DNA of 64,000 nt from Pleurodeles waltl (Eukaryota; Chordata; Amphibia; Caudata; Salamandridae), in assembly GCF_031143425.1 (NCBI RefSeq), contig NC_090445.1, forward strand, positions 1,574,650,049-1,574,714,048, read 5' to 3'. This document shows positions 46,074 to 58,202 of the stretch, one piece after another. How positions within the stretch are numbered: the stretch's first letter is position 1; each line of letters starts with the position of its first letter. The notes below the pieces were generated by a model. The model was not told the DNA's origin. It did no database searches and saw only the letters and a program-made list of their open reading frames with translations. The translations under genes and the position numbers were made by a program.

Positions 46074-46689
46074 GGGGTGGTGTAGGTGATTTGTGGGGTG
46101 GTGTGTGTGGTGATAAGTGTGGTGATATGTAGTGGTGTGTTGTGTGAGGTGCATGGAAGTTGTGTGGGTGCTGGTGTTATGTGCCTCTGGATGCTGTTGT
46201 ACTTGCCGGTGGTGTCTCTCTCTGTGCTTCGTTCTCAATTTTTGTCATAGGGGTTTGTGGGTGATGTGGGTGTGTGTTTTATATTGTATTGGGTGTGTGG
46301 GAGTGGTGTGTGTATGTGTATCAGGTGTGTGTATTTCGAATTGTCCAATTTGGCTGTGTTTTGTAAGAGTGTGTGTATTTTGAGCGCGGCGGTGTGTACT
46401 GCCAACGGAATACCGTGGTTGAAAGACCACACGTGGATTTGTGTGTTGTGATAGTGTGGGCGTATTTCTGTTGGCGTGACGGTGGAGGTTTTGTTTCCAC
46501 CAGTTTATCATTGACCTTTGGTGTGGCGGACTTGTGTGGGTGTCTCAATTTTGGCGGGTTCCGAGATGTGGGTCATAATAGCTGTGGCAGAATTCCGCAG
46601 CCACGGCGGTGTGTTGGCGGTCTTCTGCATGGTGGTAAGCGCCTTTTACCACCAATGTTGTAATGACCGCCTATGACTTTGCATACTTT

Positions 46690-47330
46690 CTATATAAAGG
46701 ACAGTGGGGAAGGTGTTAGACTTCAGGCTGTCAGATTTACTGTTCCCACTTCAGTCTGAACTACAGTAGGGAATATGTTGGACTTTTGATGGATGAAATT
46801 TGCTATTCCCTTTCCAAACTGAGCCACAGTTGAGAAAATGTTGGACTTTGAAGGGGTTAGATTTACTTCAGATGAGAGACATTGCTGGACTTTGGATGGA
46901 TCAAATGTGCTATTCTCACTACAGGAGCAATGGTAAAGAATGTCTTAGAAGGACATTGGCTGAGTCATATTTAAAGTTCCCCCTTCAACCAAAGCAACAG
47001 TAGGGGAAGTGTTGACCTTTGGAGGGATCAGATTTACTACTTCCATTTGCAACTGAACAGCAGTGGGGAAGGTTTTGCACTGAGAAGTCATATTTACTAT
47101 TCAAACTCTACCCTAAGGAATAGTAGGGATAGTGATGACCATTGGAAGGATCAGATGTACTATCCCCACTCCACACTAAGCAACACTAAGAAAAGTGTTA
47201 AACTGCGGAGGTGTTATATTTATTCCTATTCCAAACTTATGCAGCAGTTCAAGAAGTATAGGACTTTAGAAAAATCACATTTACAATTCCTGATCCTAAC
47301 TAGTAGTTCAAAAACTAAAATAAAATAGAA
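46690..47330 (+). repeat. Degenerate tandem array of about 62 bp
   Basis: Variants of GTTGGACTTTGGA, followed by AGATTTACTATTCC and AACTGAGC(A/C)ACAGT, recur about ten times with drift. It starts just outside the Harbinger right end. No gene. Confidence 0.75.
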
Positions 47331-47368
47331 TCCAACTAAATATAGAATAAATAAAATAAAAACACTAA

Positions 47369-47681
47369 CAGCCTCATTACGACATTGATGGTCCAACCAC
47401 AGGACCCCTAATGTCGTGAATGGGCGCGACTGCCATCCCAGCACTGTCCCCCACCCAGTCGTATTACAATGTGCCCGCCGGTCTGGCTGGCAGAAACATT
47501 GTATTATGACGTTCCCGCTGGGTTGACCGGTGGGAACAGTGCTACGGTATTGGCCTCTGCTCCCTTAAGACTGGCATCTAACCGTTGGAAACCACATTCC
47601 TGGTGGTGCCGGTGGTATTTAGGCAGTTCCACCCACCCGATTCATAATGCAGCGGTCCGACCCCCACTCGTAATGAGACCC
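47369..47681. mobile_element. 313-bp Harbinger-type MITE, TSD TAA
   Basis: Termini CAGCCTCATTACGAC and CTCGTAATGAGACCC are imperfect inverted repeats of the GGGxCTCATTACGA type, flanked by TAA on both sides (47366-47368, 47682-47684). The interior contains several inverted GTCGTATTACAAT / ATTGTATTATGAC blocks. Confidence 0.8.
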
Positions 47682-47872
47682 TAAAACATTATTTCCACTA
47701 AAACTATATCAAAAACTATATATTAAGTACTGTCAATAAATATCTGTTAATTACTAATAGTAAAAATAAATGTAAATTCACATGAAATTTATTACCAAAA
47801 ATGTAATATCAACTTAGAAAATAGGTTAAAAAAGAAACACAAAAAATGATAAATAACTATATAAAACACAAA

Positions 47873-48610
47873 GGGCCTCATTACAACTGTGGCAGTCCGA
47901 GAACCGCCACACTCGCGTTGACGGCCTGACAGCTGCACTCCGACAATTAGAACCCTGGTGGGTGGACCCACTCAGACACTGATGCACCCACTCACAGACC
48001 CACTCAGTCACTCACACACCCACTCGCAGACCCATTCAGACACTCAGGCACCCACTCACAAACCCACTCAGACCCTCATGCACCCACTCACAGACCCACT
48101 CAGACACTGACACACCCACTCACACACCCACTCAGACCCTCACGCACCACTCACAAACGCACTCAGACACTCAGGCACCCACTCACACACCCACTCAGAC
48201 CCTCATGCACCCACTCACAGACCCACTCAGACACTGACACACCCGCTCACAGACCCACTCAGAACCTCATGCACCCACTCACAGACCCACTCAGACACTC
48301 ATGCACCCACTTACAAACCCACTCAGACTCTCATGCCCCCACTGACAGACCCACTCAGACACTGATGCACCCACTCACAGACCCACTCAGACACTGATAC
48401 ATCCATTCACAGACCCACTCAAACCCTCACACACCCAGTCAGACTCACTCAGACACTCACGCACCGACTCACAGACTCACACAGACCGTCATGCACCCAC
48501 TCGAAGAACCACTCAGACACTCATGCACCCAGTCACAGACCCACTGAGACCCTCATGCACCCACTCTCAAACACTCTCAGACACTGACACGCTCACTCAC
48601 AGACTGACTC
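47873..48610. repeat. Harbinger-like left end running into a CACTCA-rich minisatellite
   Basis: GGGCCTCATTACAACTGTGGCAG resembles the other Harbinger-type ends. From about 47950 to 48610 the sequence is an imperfect array of CCCACTCACAGA and CCCACTCAGACACTGA units. No right terminus was found, so the extent of the transposon is unknown. Confidence 0.7.
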
Positions 48611-48619
48611 AGACAGGGG

Positions 48620-48810
48620 TGTTGGGTTGTGATGATAAGGGGTTGGTGGCCAGGCCCTGCGGCCATCCTCCACAGTGCAAGGCCGAAGGCTGTGCGTGGC
48701 AGTGGTTGGATTTACATATAGTAATGAAAATTACTTTACGTTAAAAAAAACTTAGAAATTGACTGAAAAAAAACTAAGGTTACAGGGACGTGATAGGTAG
48801 GAAATAGAAT
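48620..48810 (+). repeat. Interspersed repeat fragment, 5' part
   Basis: It contains GGCCGAAGGCTGTGCGTGGC, AGTAATGAAAATTACTTTACG and CTGAAAAAAACTAAGGTTAC. The last phrase, with AGGGACGT(G/T)ATAG(G/T)TAGG, recurs at 50183, where the repeat continues. The family is not named here. Confidence 0.5.
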
Positions 48811-49129
48811 TAAAAAACCTTATTACTGTTGAGGAGGAGGGAAGGTTTTAATCCTTTGTCTATTTTCACAATGGTAGTGTAAAAGTATGGCTGCGAGTAG
48901 AGCAACCCACTCATGATCAAGCCGTTGAACACCAAAACAAGTTGGGTGTGCCATCCGGTATGCTGTGGTGTTTACTGAAGATGGGAAACTGAGTTAAAGC
49001 ACTGTTACTTTGCACACTCCCAATTGCGTTTGTCTTTCTTCTGTGGGGGAGCGGAAGTGGTGAATTCTGACGGGGTGCCCGACCTGCCACTGTCAAGATT
49101 CTGGCCCAAGTGAGTTTATATATATTTCC

Positions 49130-49880
49130 GACCACCAGTGCTAGTCAGCCGCTCCCACTTGGCTACACAGGTGCACTGTGCATCTCGCATATGCAGTAAA
49201 TTCAAAAGATTTCCAAGATCCACATCGGCAATGGAAAAAAATGACACACCAGCTTCTATGTACCTTTTAGACTTTAATGGCACAACATTTGCCACCAAGC
49301 CAGGATACTGTTGAAGACAGAGTTCAACTGACATGCGCATTTCACTCTGAGTGTCTGCCCCAGAAATGATTATCATAACTAGGCAATAGGATTGCAGGAT
49401 GGAATTTTTTTCAAACTCTGTACTGTCTCTGAATTTCCTCACTCACTGGCCTTTCTTGACTTTTTTAGGAGTTCCTTTAAGATTTTCTTTGAGATGGCCA
49501 ACTGCTATCCAACGAGTAATTAAGATGGTAACCGCTATTATAGGGAATCAGTTCACAGTCCCCGTGGTATCCCACAATCTATATCCCTGTTGTATACCTC
49601 TGGCCAAATCAGAGTATAAGCAGTCAGACTGTCATGGAGCCGTGGGGGAGATCGTCCCGTCGCATGAGTCCTCTGACCCCTCCCGCGGCATGGCCCTCAA
49701 CCACCACCAACCCCCAACAACAGTCTCTCTTACCACGCTTCCTCCACCTCGTCTCCCGAGTAGGTCACACTAAGTCAATCAGAGAAAACCGGGGGCGGTG
49801 AGAGCAGCATCATTATAGCTGCGAGTCAGCCACTCCTGCCTGGCGACAAGGGTGCTCGGTGTGTCTCGCATATGGGGGAG
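49130..49880. repeat. Repeat pair GTCAGCC(G/A)CTCC...CTCGCATATG
   Basis: 49140-49245 and 49815-49875 plus 50050-50090 share CTCGCATATG followed by CAGTAAATT(C/T)(A)AAAGATTT(C/G)CAAGATCCACA. The second copy is split by the SINE at 49876-50049, giving an empty and a filled version of the same site. Confidence 0.65.
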
Positions 49881-50049
49881 AGAATGTAGCACAGCGGTCA
49901 GGGCGACCGATTCAGGAGCTGAGGATCTGGGTTTGTGCCTCGGCTTCAGCACAAGGTCCTGTGATTTGGGGCAAATCACTTAATCTCCTCATGTCTATGG
50001 ACAGCACCTTGATATCCTCATGGGTAATAAGACATGGGTGTACACACAC
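49876..50049 (+). mobile_element. CORE/MIR-like SINE
   Basis: GTAGCACAGCGGTCAGGGCG resembles a tRNA-type A-box region, and TCTGGGTTTGTGCCTC a worn B box. GTGATTTGGGGCAAATCACT then TAATCTCCTCATGTCTATGG follows the conserved core of MIR-type SINEs (GTGACCTTGGGCAAGT type). The insertion interrupts ATATG/CAGTAAATT, which is continuous at 49190-49205. Confidence 0.7.
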
Positions 50050-50052
50050 GCA

Positions 50053-50181
50053 GTAAATTTAAAAGATTTGCAAGATCCACAAAGGATCAGCAAAGGAAAA
50101 AAAGCAGCGCACATGCTGTTTTTTTCCTTTGGCAATGTGGATCTTGGAAATCTTTAGAATATATATATATATATATATATT
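50053..50181. repeat. Fold-back sequence with (TA)n tract
   Basis: AAAGATTTGCAAGATCCACA at about 50061 is inverted as TGTGGATCTTGGAAATCTTT at 50135-50154, with an inner pair GGAAAAAAAGCAGC / GCTGTTTTTTTCC. A (TA)10-type tract follows at 50159-50180. Confidence 0.75.
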
Positions 50182-50182
50182 C

Positions 50183-50650
50183 ACTGAAAAAAACAAAGGT
50201 TACAGGGACGTTATAGTTAGGTTACAAATTTACTTGTACAAATCAATAGAAATGCAGCATTTATAATTCGTTCAAGTAACTATAACCCGCACACTAAGGT
50301 AACTATAACTCGAGCCCTTACTATGCACAGTTTTCTTACCAATAATTTATTGCAAATGTTGCAGTGATGATATCAAAGATGCCATACAAGATCTCATCAC
50401 TGATATAATGTGTGGAGTAATTAATTGTGCAAAGATAAAATACACTTGTGCATGAGTTACAGATGTAAATTTACTCTTATGCTTTTAAATAACGCACTAC
50501 TTTTGGCTATTCATCATTTACAAGTCTAAAGTTACTTAAATGTATCTACCCCTCAAACGGCGGTTGAAGCTGCGTTTATGAGTATAAGTTACTAAAAAGG
50601 AGGTGTACTAAGTATAGCACCACACATGGCCAGCCACTGATACAGCAGCA
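50183..50650 (+). repeat. Interspersed repeat fragment, 3' part
   Basis: CACTGAAAAAAACAAAGGTT onward, with GTAACTATAAC-type phrases repeated and a conserved end GTATAGCACCACACATGGCC. It continues the element begun at 48620-48810; the region between appears to be separate insertions. There is no coding frame. Confidence 0.5.
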
Positions 50651-51780
50651 CCCTTTCTTAGAAAATAATGGAAGCGGGGACTTAAAATAGGACTCCACAG
50701 AACATAATGTTAAAATAAATTAATTCATTTTGACTATACTTAAAAATATATAAATAAAAGAATTTAAAGTTAACAATGTAAACAATCAAAAATGAATATT
50801 ATTTTATAATGAAATATTTTAATAACCTATATAAATTTAAAAATAAACGTAACTTCAATTTGTTAAAAAATATTCCAGTTTTTTAAAATTATTTGCAAAC
50901 ATAATTGTTTGTAATTTTTAAAACATAATAAATGAATATAAACATTTTACTTTGTGTGGGATATGTGTTTTTAATCAATCTTAAAAAAAATTACATTTTA
51001 TGTCAGGTACCTAAATGTTCAATTGTGAATTAAGTTAATGTGCTGCTGCATTTTTTAAACGTTTATTGTATCTTTAAAAAACATATGTAATTAATTGTAT
51101 GTGGCAGTGATATCTCTATGGTAAGGTATATGGAAAAGTTTCAACTTTTATTAAAGAAAATAAAACATGTTCATTTTCATATGAAATAGAACTATTTGGA
51201 ATATATGAAATCAAATTAAAATTACTTTTCAGAAATGTAAACAAAATTCTCATCTAAAGTGAAAAATACATTTATAATATGTATTAAAGGCTATTCAAAG
51301 TGGTGTAAACATTAATTAATAGCAATTTCATTAAATTGTATTAAAATTAATGTTACGTGAATTTTTTAATTGAACAGCAATTAATATTTGCAAATAAAAT
51401 AATAAAACGATTTAATTTTTAGATATTTGTATCAGTAAATTACATTTCTTTATATTTTTAACCATTTTAACAAATGTAATCTATTTTAACATTATTTCCT
51501 GGGGGTTTTATTTTAAGTACCTACCTGCATTAACTTCTATGGGAGGGTTTTGCAGTGCAGTTATTGGCCATGAGTGGTGCTGAACTTGCTTCTCTGAGCT
51601 AGAGTGCATTTACTATTGTTTTGATTCCTTTTTAGCTGTAGAAACTTTAAAAGTGCAGTTTGTGAATAGCAATTGGCTCACTCATTTGTGGGTGGGTGCA
51701 CGTCCCTACCTAAACTCCTTACTAACTCTCTCTAAAGCCTTCCTTAATCCACACTAAACACCTCCCATTTAGTATTAAGA
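50651..51780. other. Very AT-rich stretch, nothing recognised
   Basis: Mostly A/T homopolymer-like sequence with no open frame, array or TIR that I can identify. Confidence 0.5.
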
Positions 51781-52018
51781 ATGACTTTTTTGCATCCACC
51801 TCTCTCCACCTCCGGACCATCCCACATTTACTACTTAAGGACTGTTTTAGATCTTGGTGGTCTTACCACCAATCTGCTGTGGCGGTGGCCCCGAGAACAA
51901 TGTGAAGTCGATGATGTTCCATCTGCATATTTAGATGTATTGTGGCTGAGCTGCACACTGCCACAAAGAAGTGCTCTTCCTAGCCATCAGGCTGGCAGGT
52001 TCAGGCCGACCATATTTA

Positions 52019-52187
52019 GGGGGTCATTAGGAGTTTGGCGGATGGAAACATCTGTTCATCAAAGTCTGATTAGGAGACTGCCACGATGCTGGCGGTCTCC
52101 CCACCGGCCCCATTACAACCTTCCCACTGTTCCGACTGCCACCGCGAGTCTGGGAGTCTTGTGACTGCCAGACTAGTAATCGGCCCC
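52019..52187. mobile_element. 169-bp Harbinger-type MITE, TSD TTA
   Basis: It starts GGGGGTCATTAGGAGTTTGG and ends CTAGTAATCGGCCCC, with TTA on both sides (52016-52018, 52188-52190). The GGCGG-rich interior matches the other members. The TTA duplication is the canonical PIF/Harbinger target. Confidence 0.85.
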
Positions 52188-52297
52188 TTAGATGTTACAG
52201 TCCTGCAGGTCATGCACTGACGATGGATTGCTGACGGAGACCATCACTGGACCCAATGGACATCAGACAATGGCAGTGGCTATGGAATTCAGGTAAG

Positions 52298-52765
52298 TCA
52301 CACACACACACACACTTTACCTATCCCATATGCACACCTGCATCACACATAACACAACACACCACGTACACACCCAAATCCATTGGCATTTCATCACAAC
52401 AAAACATGTACATGCTGCAGACATACATTGACGTACATTCATAACACAACATACACACACTATTGACATTCCACTCACACACGACACAACCACAACAACC
52501 AACACAACTACACACTCATGTACACAAACACACTCACACAAAGGCACAACTATACACATCTGGACCACAACTGCCACATACCACCACGCACATCAATGTT
52601 GCACTTAGCAACGCATCAAAAACCACAACATACACATCAACATCAAACCCATATGCAAGTGGCACACATACCCACACAATCACATCACCCACCCCATATC
52701 ACTCCACCTAAACCAGCCAATCACATCGCACACATACATGCACATACTGACTCACAAACACTACT
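52298..52765. repeat. CA-rich low-complexity region
   Basis: (CA)n followed by 450 bp of ACACA/CACAAC-rich DNA without a fixed period. Threonine/histidine-rich frames here are by-products. Confidence 0.8.
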
Positions 52766-53049
52766 GGAAGCACAACATCACAGATACAGGTGTGCAATGT
52801 GCACACATGGACACAGTTGACAAGTGTGATTGTACTGTCATTGTGGTGCCAGCATTCATTTGGCAATGATTACTGACACTAAAATGACAGTTGTGTTTGT
52901 CAGTGATATATATGATGTCCCCATCCATGTTTGACCCAATCGTGTCCCCGACATATGCATAGCAAGGGAATTTAAAAACATTACTGTGACATGTATATGA
53001 CTGCAGTGGTCTCGAGCTCATATGTGGTGCCCACACAATGTACAAAGGT

Positions 53050-53470
53050 AATGCGGGTTCCCTACCTTCGAATCCGGGGATGGTGTGTCAAGTTTTCTCC
53101 GTGGTCCAATGGCAGCAGCAGCGACGGAAGATCTTGTCCGGTCGTGTCCAGTTGAAAATGGAAGTAGATTCTGGAAAAAAGATAGGTTTTCACCCCATTT
53201 AACCCCCTAATCCACCAACTCAGATGTGGAGGTTGGCCAGCCACAAATGGCTTCATGGTAAGACACATCCAAATCTGCACGGCGGTAAGGGTGGCTGGAG
53301 TCCTGGCATCAGCCACTATTTCCTATGGCGCCATTGTTGCAAATGGGAATCCTTGGCGGATTCGGCAGGACTCAGGTGAGCTTTCGCCTATGTGACTGCC
53401 AACATCTAAAATGAGCTTTCAGTAGTAAAACCGATGGTGGGCCGTTTCTGCCAAGATCGAAATTAGGCCC
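53050..53470. mobile_element. Harbinger-like right-end fragment (tentative)
   Basis: The block contains GGCGGTAAGGGTGG, GGCGGATTCGG and ends GATCGAAATTAGGCCC, similar to right ends of the GGGCC(T)xATTA family. A matching left end would lie somewhere before 52019, possibly near 51850, but I could not fix it. Confidence 0.35.
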
Positions 53471-53494
53471 TTGGTGGTAAACTTATATGTGTGA

Positions 53495-55620
53495 TGTTGG
53501 AAAATGGCCCTATGTGAAGGGTCACCCCAAACTTTTTGCCTTCCTCCTCCTCTTTGTCTGACCTCATTTTTGTTGGCTTTAGGACTCTGGACACATTACC
53601 ACTGTTAACCAGTGCTAAAGTGCATGTGCTCTCTCCATAAAAACATGGTAACATTGGCTCATATCCAATTAGCATATTTAATTTACTTGTAAGTCCCTAG
53701 TAAAGTGCCCTACGTGTGTCCAGGGCCTGTACATTACATGCTACTAGTGGGCCTGCAGCACTGATTGTGCCACCCACATAAGTAGCTCTTTAACCATGTC
53801 TAAGGTCTGCCATTGCTAGGCCTGTGTGTGCAGTTTCACTATCACTTCGACTTGGCATTTAAAACTGCTTGCCAAGCCTTAAATTCCCCTTTTCTTACAT
53901 ATAAGTCATCCCTAAGGTAGGCCCTAGGTAACCCATAGGGTGGGTGCTATGTAAGTAATAGGCAGGATATGTACTTATGTGTTTTACATGTCCTGGTATT
54001 GAAAAAAACACAAATTTGTTTTCCACTACTGTGATGCCTGCTCCTCTCACAGACTAGCATTAAAACCGCCCTTTTATACTTTTAAGTGGTAGCTTCTGAT
54101 CTGGAAGGCGTACCCCTGTCATGTTTAGTATTGCCAGAATGGTAATAGAAAATCCTGTTTGCTGGTGAAGTTGGATTTAATATTACTGTTTTAGAAATGC
54201 CACTTTAAGAAAGAGAGCATTTCTCTGCACTTACTAGCATCTGTGCCTTACAGCCCTGTCTCCAATCCATGTCTGGTCTGTGCTGGTTGACAGCTCCCCT
54301 TGTGCATTCCAGTGAGACAACCATAAACACAGGACACTCAGTCACATCTGCATTCATATGCATACTGAATGGGTCTCCCTGGGCAAGAAGGGTGGAGGGG
54401 CTCTCTCTTGCACTTCAAAGGCCAGTAGCGTGCCCTCACACAAAGGACTGATAACCTCCCACAAGATCCTGGCAGACAGAACTGGACTGGAAGGGAAACT
54501 TGTGCACTTCAAACCCTCTCTTTGAAGTTTCCCCCACTTCAAAGGCATTTTTGGATATATAAACTGGGTCTCTGACCCCACCAAATCAGACACTTCTGGA
54601 CCTACATGTGGACTCTGTCAAAGAGACTGTCTGGCTTCCTAAAGGACTCATCTGGACTGCTTTGCTGAAGGACTGCTCTCCTGCTTGTTGCCCTGCTGCC
54701 TGGTGCTCCTGACTCTGCTGGAAGGACTCTGCCTTCCTCCTAAAGTGCTCTCCAAGGGATTGGATTGAGCTTGCCTCCTGTTTCTGAAGTCTCAATTCAA
54801 ACAAAGACTTCACCTCTTCAAGAAATCCTCATGCATTGGAAAATCAATGCAACACCTGCAGAAATGGATGCAGCACCTATATCGCAGCTGGAAACTCGCT
54901 GCACCACCAACTGGAACGACACAGCGCCGGCTTCACAACTGGATATTTGATGCACCACCTGCCTCATGGCTGAAATTTCACGAGTCACTGATCGGATCGA
55001 TGCAGTGCCTGCTCCTTCTCTCAGCGTGTCAAGGATTTTCATTGCATAGTCCCAGGGTGTCAAAATATCTGTGCATCGCATTAAGGAACCTAGGCTGTGC
55101 TCCTGGAAATCGACGTATCACCTTGCAGCATGGAAAGAAATGATGCATCATATGTGCCGCCCTGGAAAATCCGACGCAACACCTTATTTTTCCATGCATC
55201 TCCTCTTCTGCAGTTGCCATGCATCATTATTTTTGATGCATCCCAGGTACTGTGTATTACAAAGAAACAACAACTGATTCTTAAGGATTGAGACTCTTTT
55301 AAATATTTAAACAGTGATTATAACAACCTGTGCTTATTGGATTATTGTCGTTTTGTCCTTATTTTATTCAGATAAATATTATCTATTTTTCTAAACCTGT
55401 GTGGTGTATTCTTGTAGTGTTTTCACTGTGTTACTGTATGAGTTATTGCACAAATGTTTTACACATTGCCTTCTAAGTTAAGCCTGCCTGCTCTGTAGCA
55501 AGCTACCAGAGGGTGAGCACAGGATAATTTGGGTTGGGTTGTAATTTACCCTGACTAGGGTTGTGTTCTATACTTGGACAGGGTGCATACGTCTGCCAAC
55601 TAGAGACCCAATTTCTAACA
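53495..55620 (+). mobile_element. Solo LTR, 2,126 bp, TSD TGTGA
   Basis: It starts TGTTGGAAAATGG and ends CCAATTTCTAACA, a TG...CA unit with matching short inverted ends. TGTGA lies on both sides (53490-53494, 55621-55625), a perfect 5-bp duplication. No internal retroelement genes are present, so this is a solo LTR left by recombination between two LTRs. A TATA box is at 54556. The 54830-55250 part is rich in GCAT/GATGCA-type phrases. Related older copies are at 1-1500 and 11880-13240. Confidence 0.92.
54556..54563 (+). promoter_or_regulatory. TATA box of the solo LTR
   Basis: TATATAAA in TTTGGATATATAAACTGGG, about 1,060 bp from the LTR start. It is the only good TATA match in the LTR. Confidence 0.55.
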
Positions 55621-55625
55621 TGTGA

Positions 55626-56150
55626 GAACCTCTTCATGGAAAAAGTTGGAGAGGGGAAGGTGAAGATATTTTACTCGCAGACTAGTAAATTGCATTTTTT
55701 GGTGCCTAAGTAGTACTCTGTAGTACTAGTTTCATACTACAAAATGTACTTTGTGAGTCTGGCGTATTGTATGTAGAACCATGCTCTCTACATAGATACA
55801 TAGGGGCTGAAATATTAGCTTGGCCATGAAGATTTCTATGCCACTCTAACCTGTAAATGAAATATGGCCAAGAGACCACTGTGTATAGTACAATAAAGAA
55901 GTTTTGAGTTATCTACTCATTTTGAAAAGATTTTCCCAGTGCTTCATGTGTCATAGACAGCATGATTCTGTCTAATATTAGAATTTAAAAATATAAAGTA
56001 GTTTGTTCTACAGGCTATCATTTTGTACTGTTGACAAGTTGTTTTGGAGATTTGGCTGGAGACAGCTTTAACGGTCATTCTAGCGTCATGTAATCAAACA
56101 AGAATCATAAATTAAACTGCCATAGAAAGGCTGGTGGAAAGTTGACTTGT
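55626..56150. other. No recognisable feature
   Basis: AT-rich DNA following the solo LTR. No gene or repeat is recognised. Confidence 0.45.
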
Positions 56151-56189
56151 GATCAGCACATCGGTGCTGTGATGGGCATTGCTGTGGCT

Positions 56190-56367
56190 GACCATTACTC
56201 CGACTGCCGCCACCCCGTCGGGATCCGAGATCCTGGTGGTGGTGGCGGTCCACTGGCGGTCCGATCGCCAGGGTTGCAATCTGGCAGTCCGACTGCCAGG
56301 AGTGCTGCAGTCTGACCACCATAGCGAGATTGGCGGTCATTAGACCGCCAAACTCATAATGAGGCCC
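56190..56367. mobile_element. Harbinger-type MITE, right end clear
   Basis: The right end CTCATAATGAGGCCC is followed by TTA (56368-56370). The interior holds GGCGGTCATTAGACCGCCA and several inverted GGCGGTCC / GGACTGCC-like pairs. The left end ACCATTACTCCGAC is truncated or diverged, with no matching TTA. Confidence 0.6.
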
Positions 56368-56370
56368 TTA

Positions 56371-58200
56371 GTTACTTACAGCAAGGTTGAGTCTTCAATG
56401 TAATACAAGCACTACTTTACAGCCAAACTGGGTCGGACAGCTGAGGAATACTCACAACCAATGACAGAGCACTGCCTCAAAATTGAATCACCCCATTAAC
56501 ACTGATACAAAGAATTTAGCAGCCACTACTTGCATGTCTGCTGTTTGAAAGTGCATGGCTTTTACACATCTGAGACAAAGAATCATTTAACTACTAATCC
56601 TCTAGGAATAACTATTCTGGATCATTGCAGATTCCTGAATTTTAGCAACGAACCTGTTCTCAGCTGAGCATGGGAATAGATTACTCATTGTTAGGTCTCT
56701 CCTACAGACAACCTTTAGCTAACTATTGTCAAAAGTTCTCCTGTCAACTTTACTCAAAAGTTTCAATTCACGTTTGGCCAGCCCATTGCTTTCCACTGGC
56801 TAGCTTTTTTGTCCCTCTCATTTGTTTGATACTTATTTCATGCCTTTCCTTCGTCTTCTCATGTTTGTCCTTACCCTGGAGCATACCTTCTTTACTATGC
56901 TATTGATAGTATGGCTTGTGTTCTTCCACTGCTCATGTTCATGGAACTACCATTTTCATTTTCCATCCACACTCCAGAAGAATGCATGTGTTTTTTGCTT
57001 ACTCGCCATATGCTGCTTCCCCTTCAATACCTGCCTCCATAGTCTCAGTGTTCCTCCTCACCTTCCCAACGTCAAGCACAGCAATATGTACATTTTGCCA
57101 GGGTAGGACAAAAGAGCAGACTTGAGGAGTTGTTTTTGTTTTAGCTCACTCATTCTGCATGTTCCATGAAAGCAAGACCTTATAAGGGCTTTTATGATGC
57201 TGAGTGGCGGGGGATGGAGGGGCTTCTGCACTTACTCAACTGGCATTTGAGGCAGAAGGTGCACTAAGCATGTCTGAAAAGAAGGCTCATAAGTCTGCTC
57301 TCTGAGCTGCTGCATGGGGCCAAATGGTTGAGCATTTGTTTCGGTTTTGTGCGCTGTTAAAAGTAAATTAGACCTTTTGCATTCCTTTAAATTAGTAATT
57401 CTTATTTTTCTTAAATTATGATAGAATTTCCTGAGTAAAAAGTAGGTGAAAAATAAACCATGACATTTATAAAGATTGAACATATTTAATTCAATGTGGG
57501 GTTTCGAGATGAGTTAATATGTGTTTACTTTTCCTCCAGTATTTTGAAATGTTTTTTAATTTTACCTTTTTTAAACACTTCTTTGCAAACAAGCATTAGC
57601 AAAGCTTAGAACTCTCATTAGGAAGATAAGAACTATTTGCATTGCCAATGTTTGTTTCTGTATGTACTTATTCAGGAGAGTTTTGAGTCCTTTATGTTGC
57701 TTTGCTGCCAACTCACAAGTCCCATGGAATACACAGACGTGCATCCATACACACACAAACACACACAGTCTCAAGCACTCTGACAGGCACGCATACACTC
57801 CCAAAAAAGCACACATGCATGAAGTAATCACAACTTTACTCCAATTACTTCCGTTTGGTGTAAGTTCCAGACTAATATGGACTTCACCAAACATTCCTCA
57901 ATTCTTCATGGCAACTTACTACAGTGTCAGTTTCCTGAGAGTAATTGCGGAATGCCTGGGGTAGATGACGAATCAATTAATAAATGTAGCATGACAGTCC
58001 TACTGTTCTTCAAAATATGCAAAAAAATCTTTATACCCATACCATGCATGTCATGTACACTAATAAACTTTGCCCATTCACAAGTCCACAATAAGATATT
58101 GGACGCCCCTGCAGAGCAAACAAAATAACTTTTACTAATACTGATGGAGTGTGTCTGGTCTCATCTCACCCTCAGGCTTGTGATATACTACTTTCATTAC
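56371..58200. other. No supported gene
   Basis: Short frames only. CA-rich bases occur near 57735-57785. No domain or element is recognised. Confidence 0.45.
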
Positions 58201-58202
58201 AC

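Larger units (their letters stand above)
29149..46671. mobile_element. PIF/Harbinger element 2, full-length type with two nested insertions
   Basis: The left end GGCCCTCATTACAACCCTGG and the right end CAATGTTGTAATGACCGCC are TIRs related to those of element 1. TAT lies outside both ends (29146-29148, 46672-46674), a perfect 3-bp duplication. After removing the Ty3 element (30376-36446) and the insertion at 41959-44512 it is about 8.9 kb. Gene order: transposase exon 1 (+), subterminal 64-bp array, Myb-like gene 2 (-) inside transposase intron 1, transposase exons 2-3 (+), Myb-like gene 1 (-), right TIR. All genes carry inactivating changes. Confidence 0.9.

Noticed and set aside
47950..48610. 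Possible coding array (Thr/His/Ser repeats)
   Set aside because: Unit length is irregular and frames are broken; treated as a minisatellite.
49116..49442. 108-codon minus-strand frame
   Set aside because: No recognisable domain and it lies across repeat sequence with an inverted partner. It cannot be supported as a gene.
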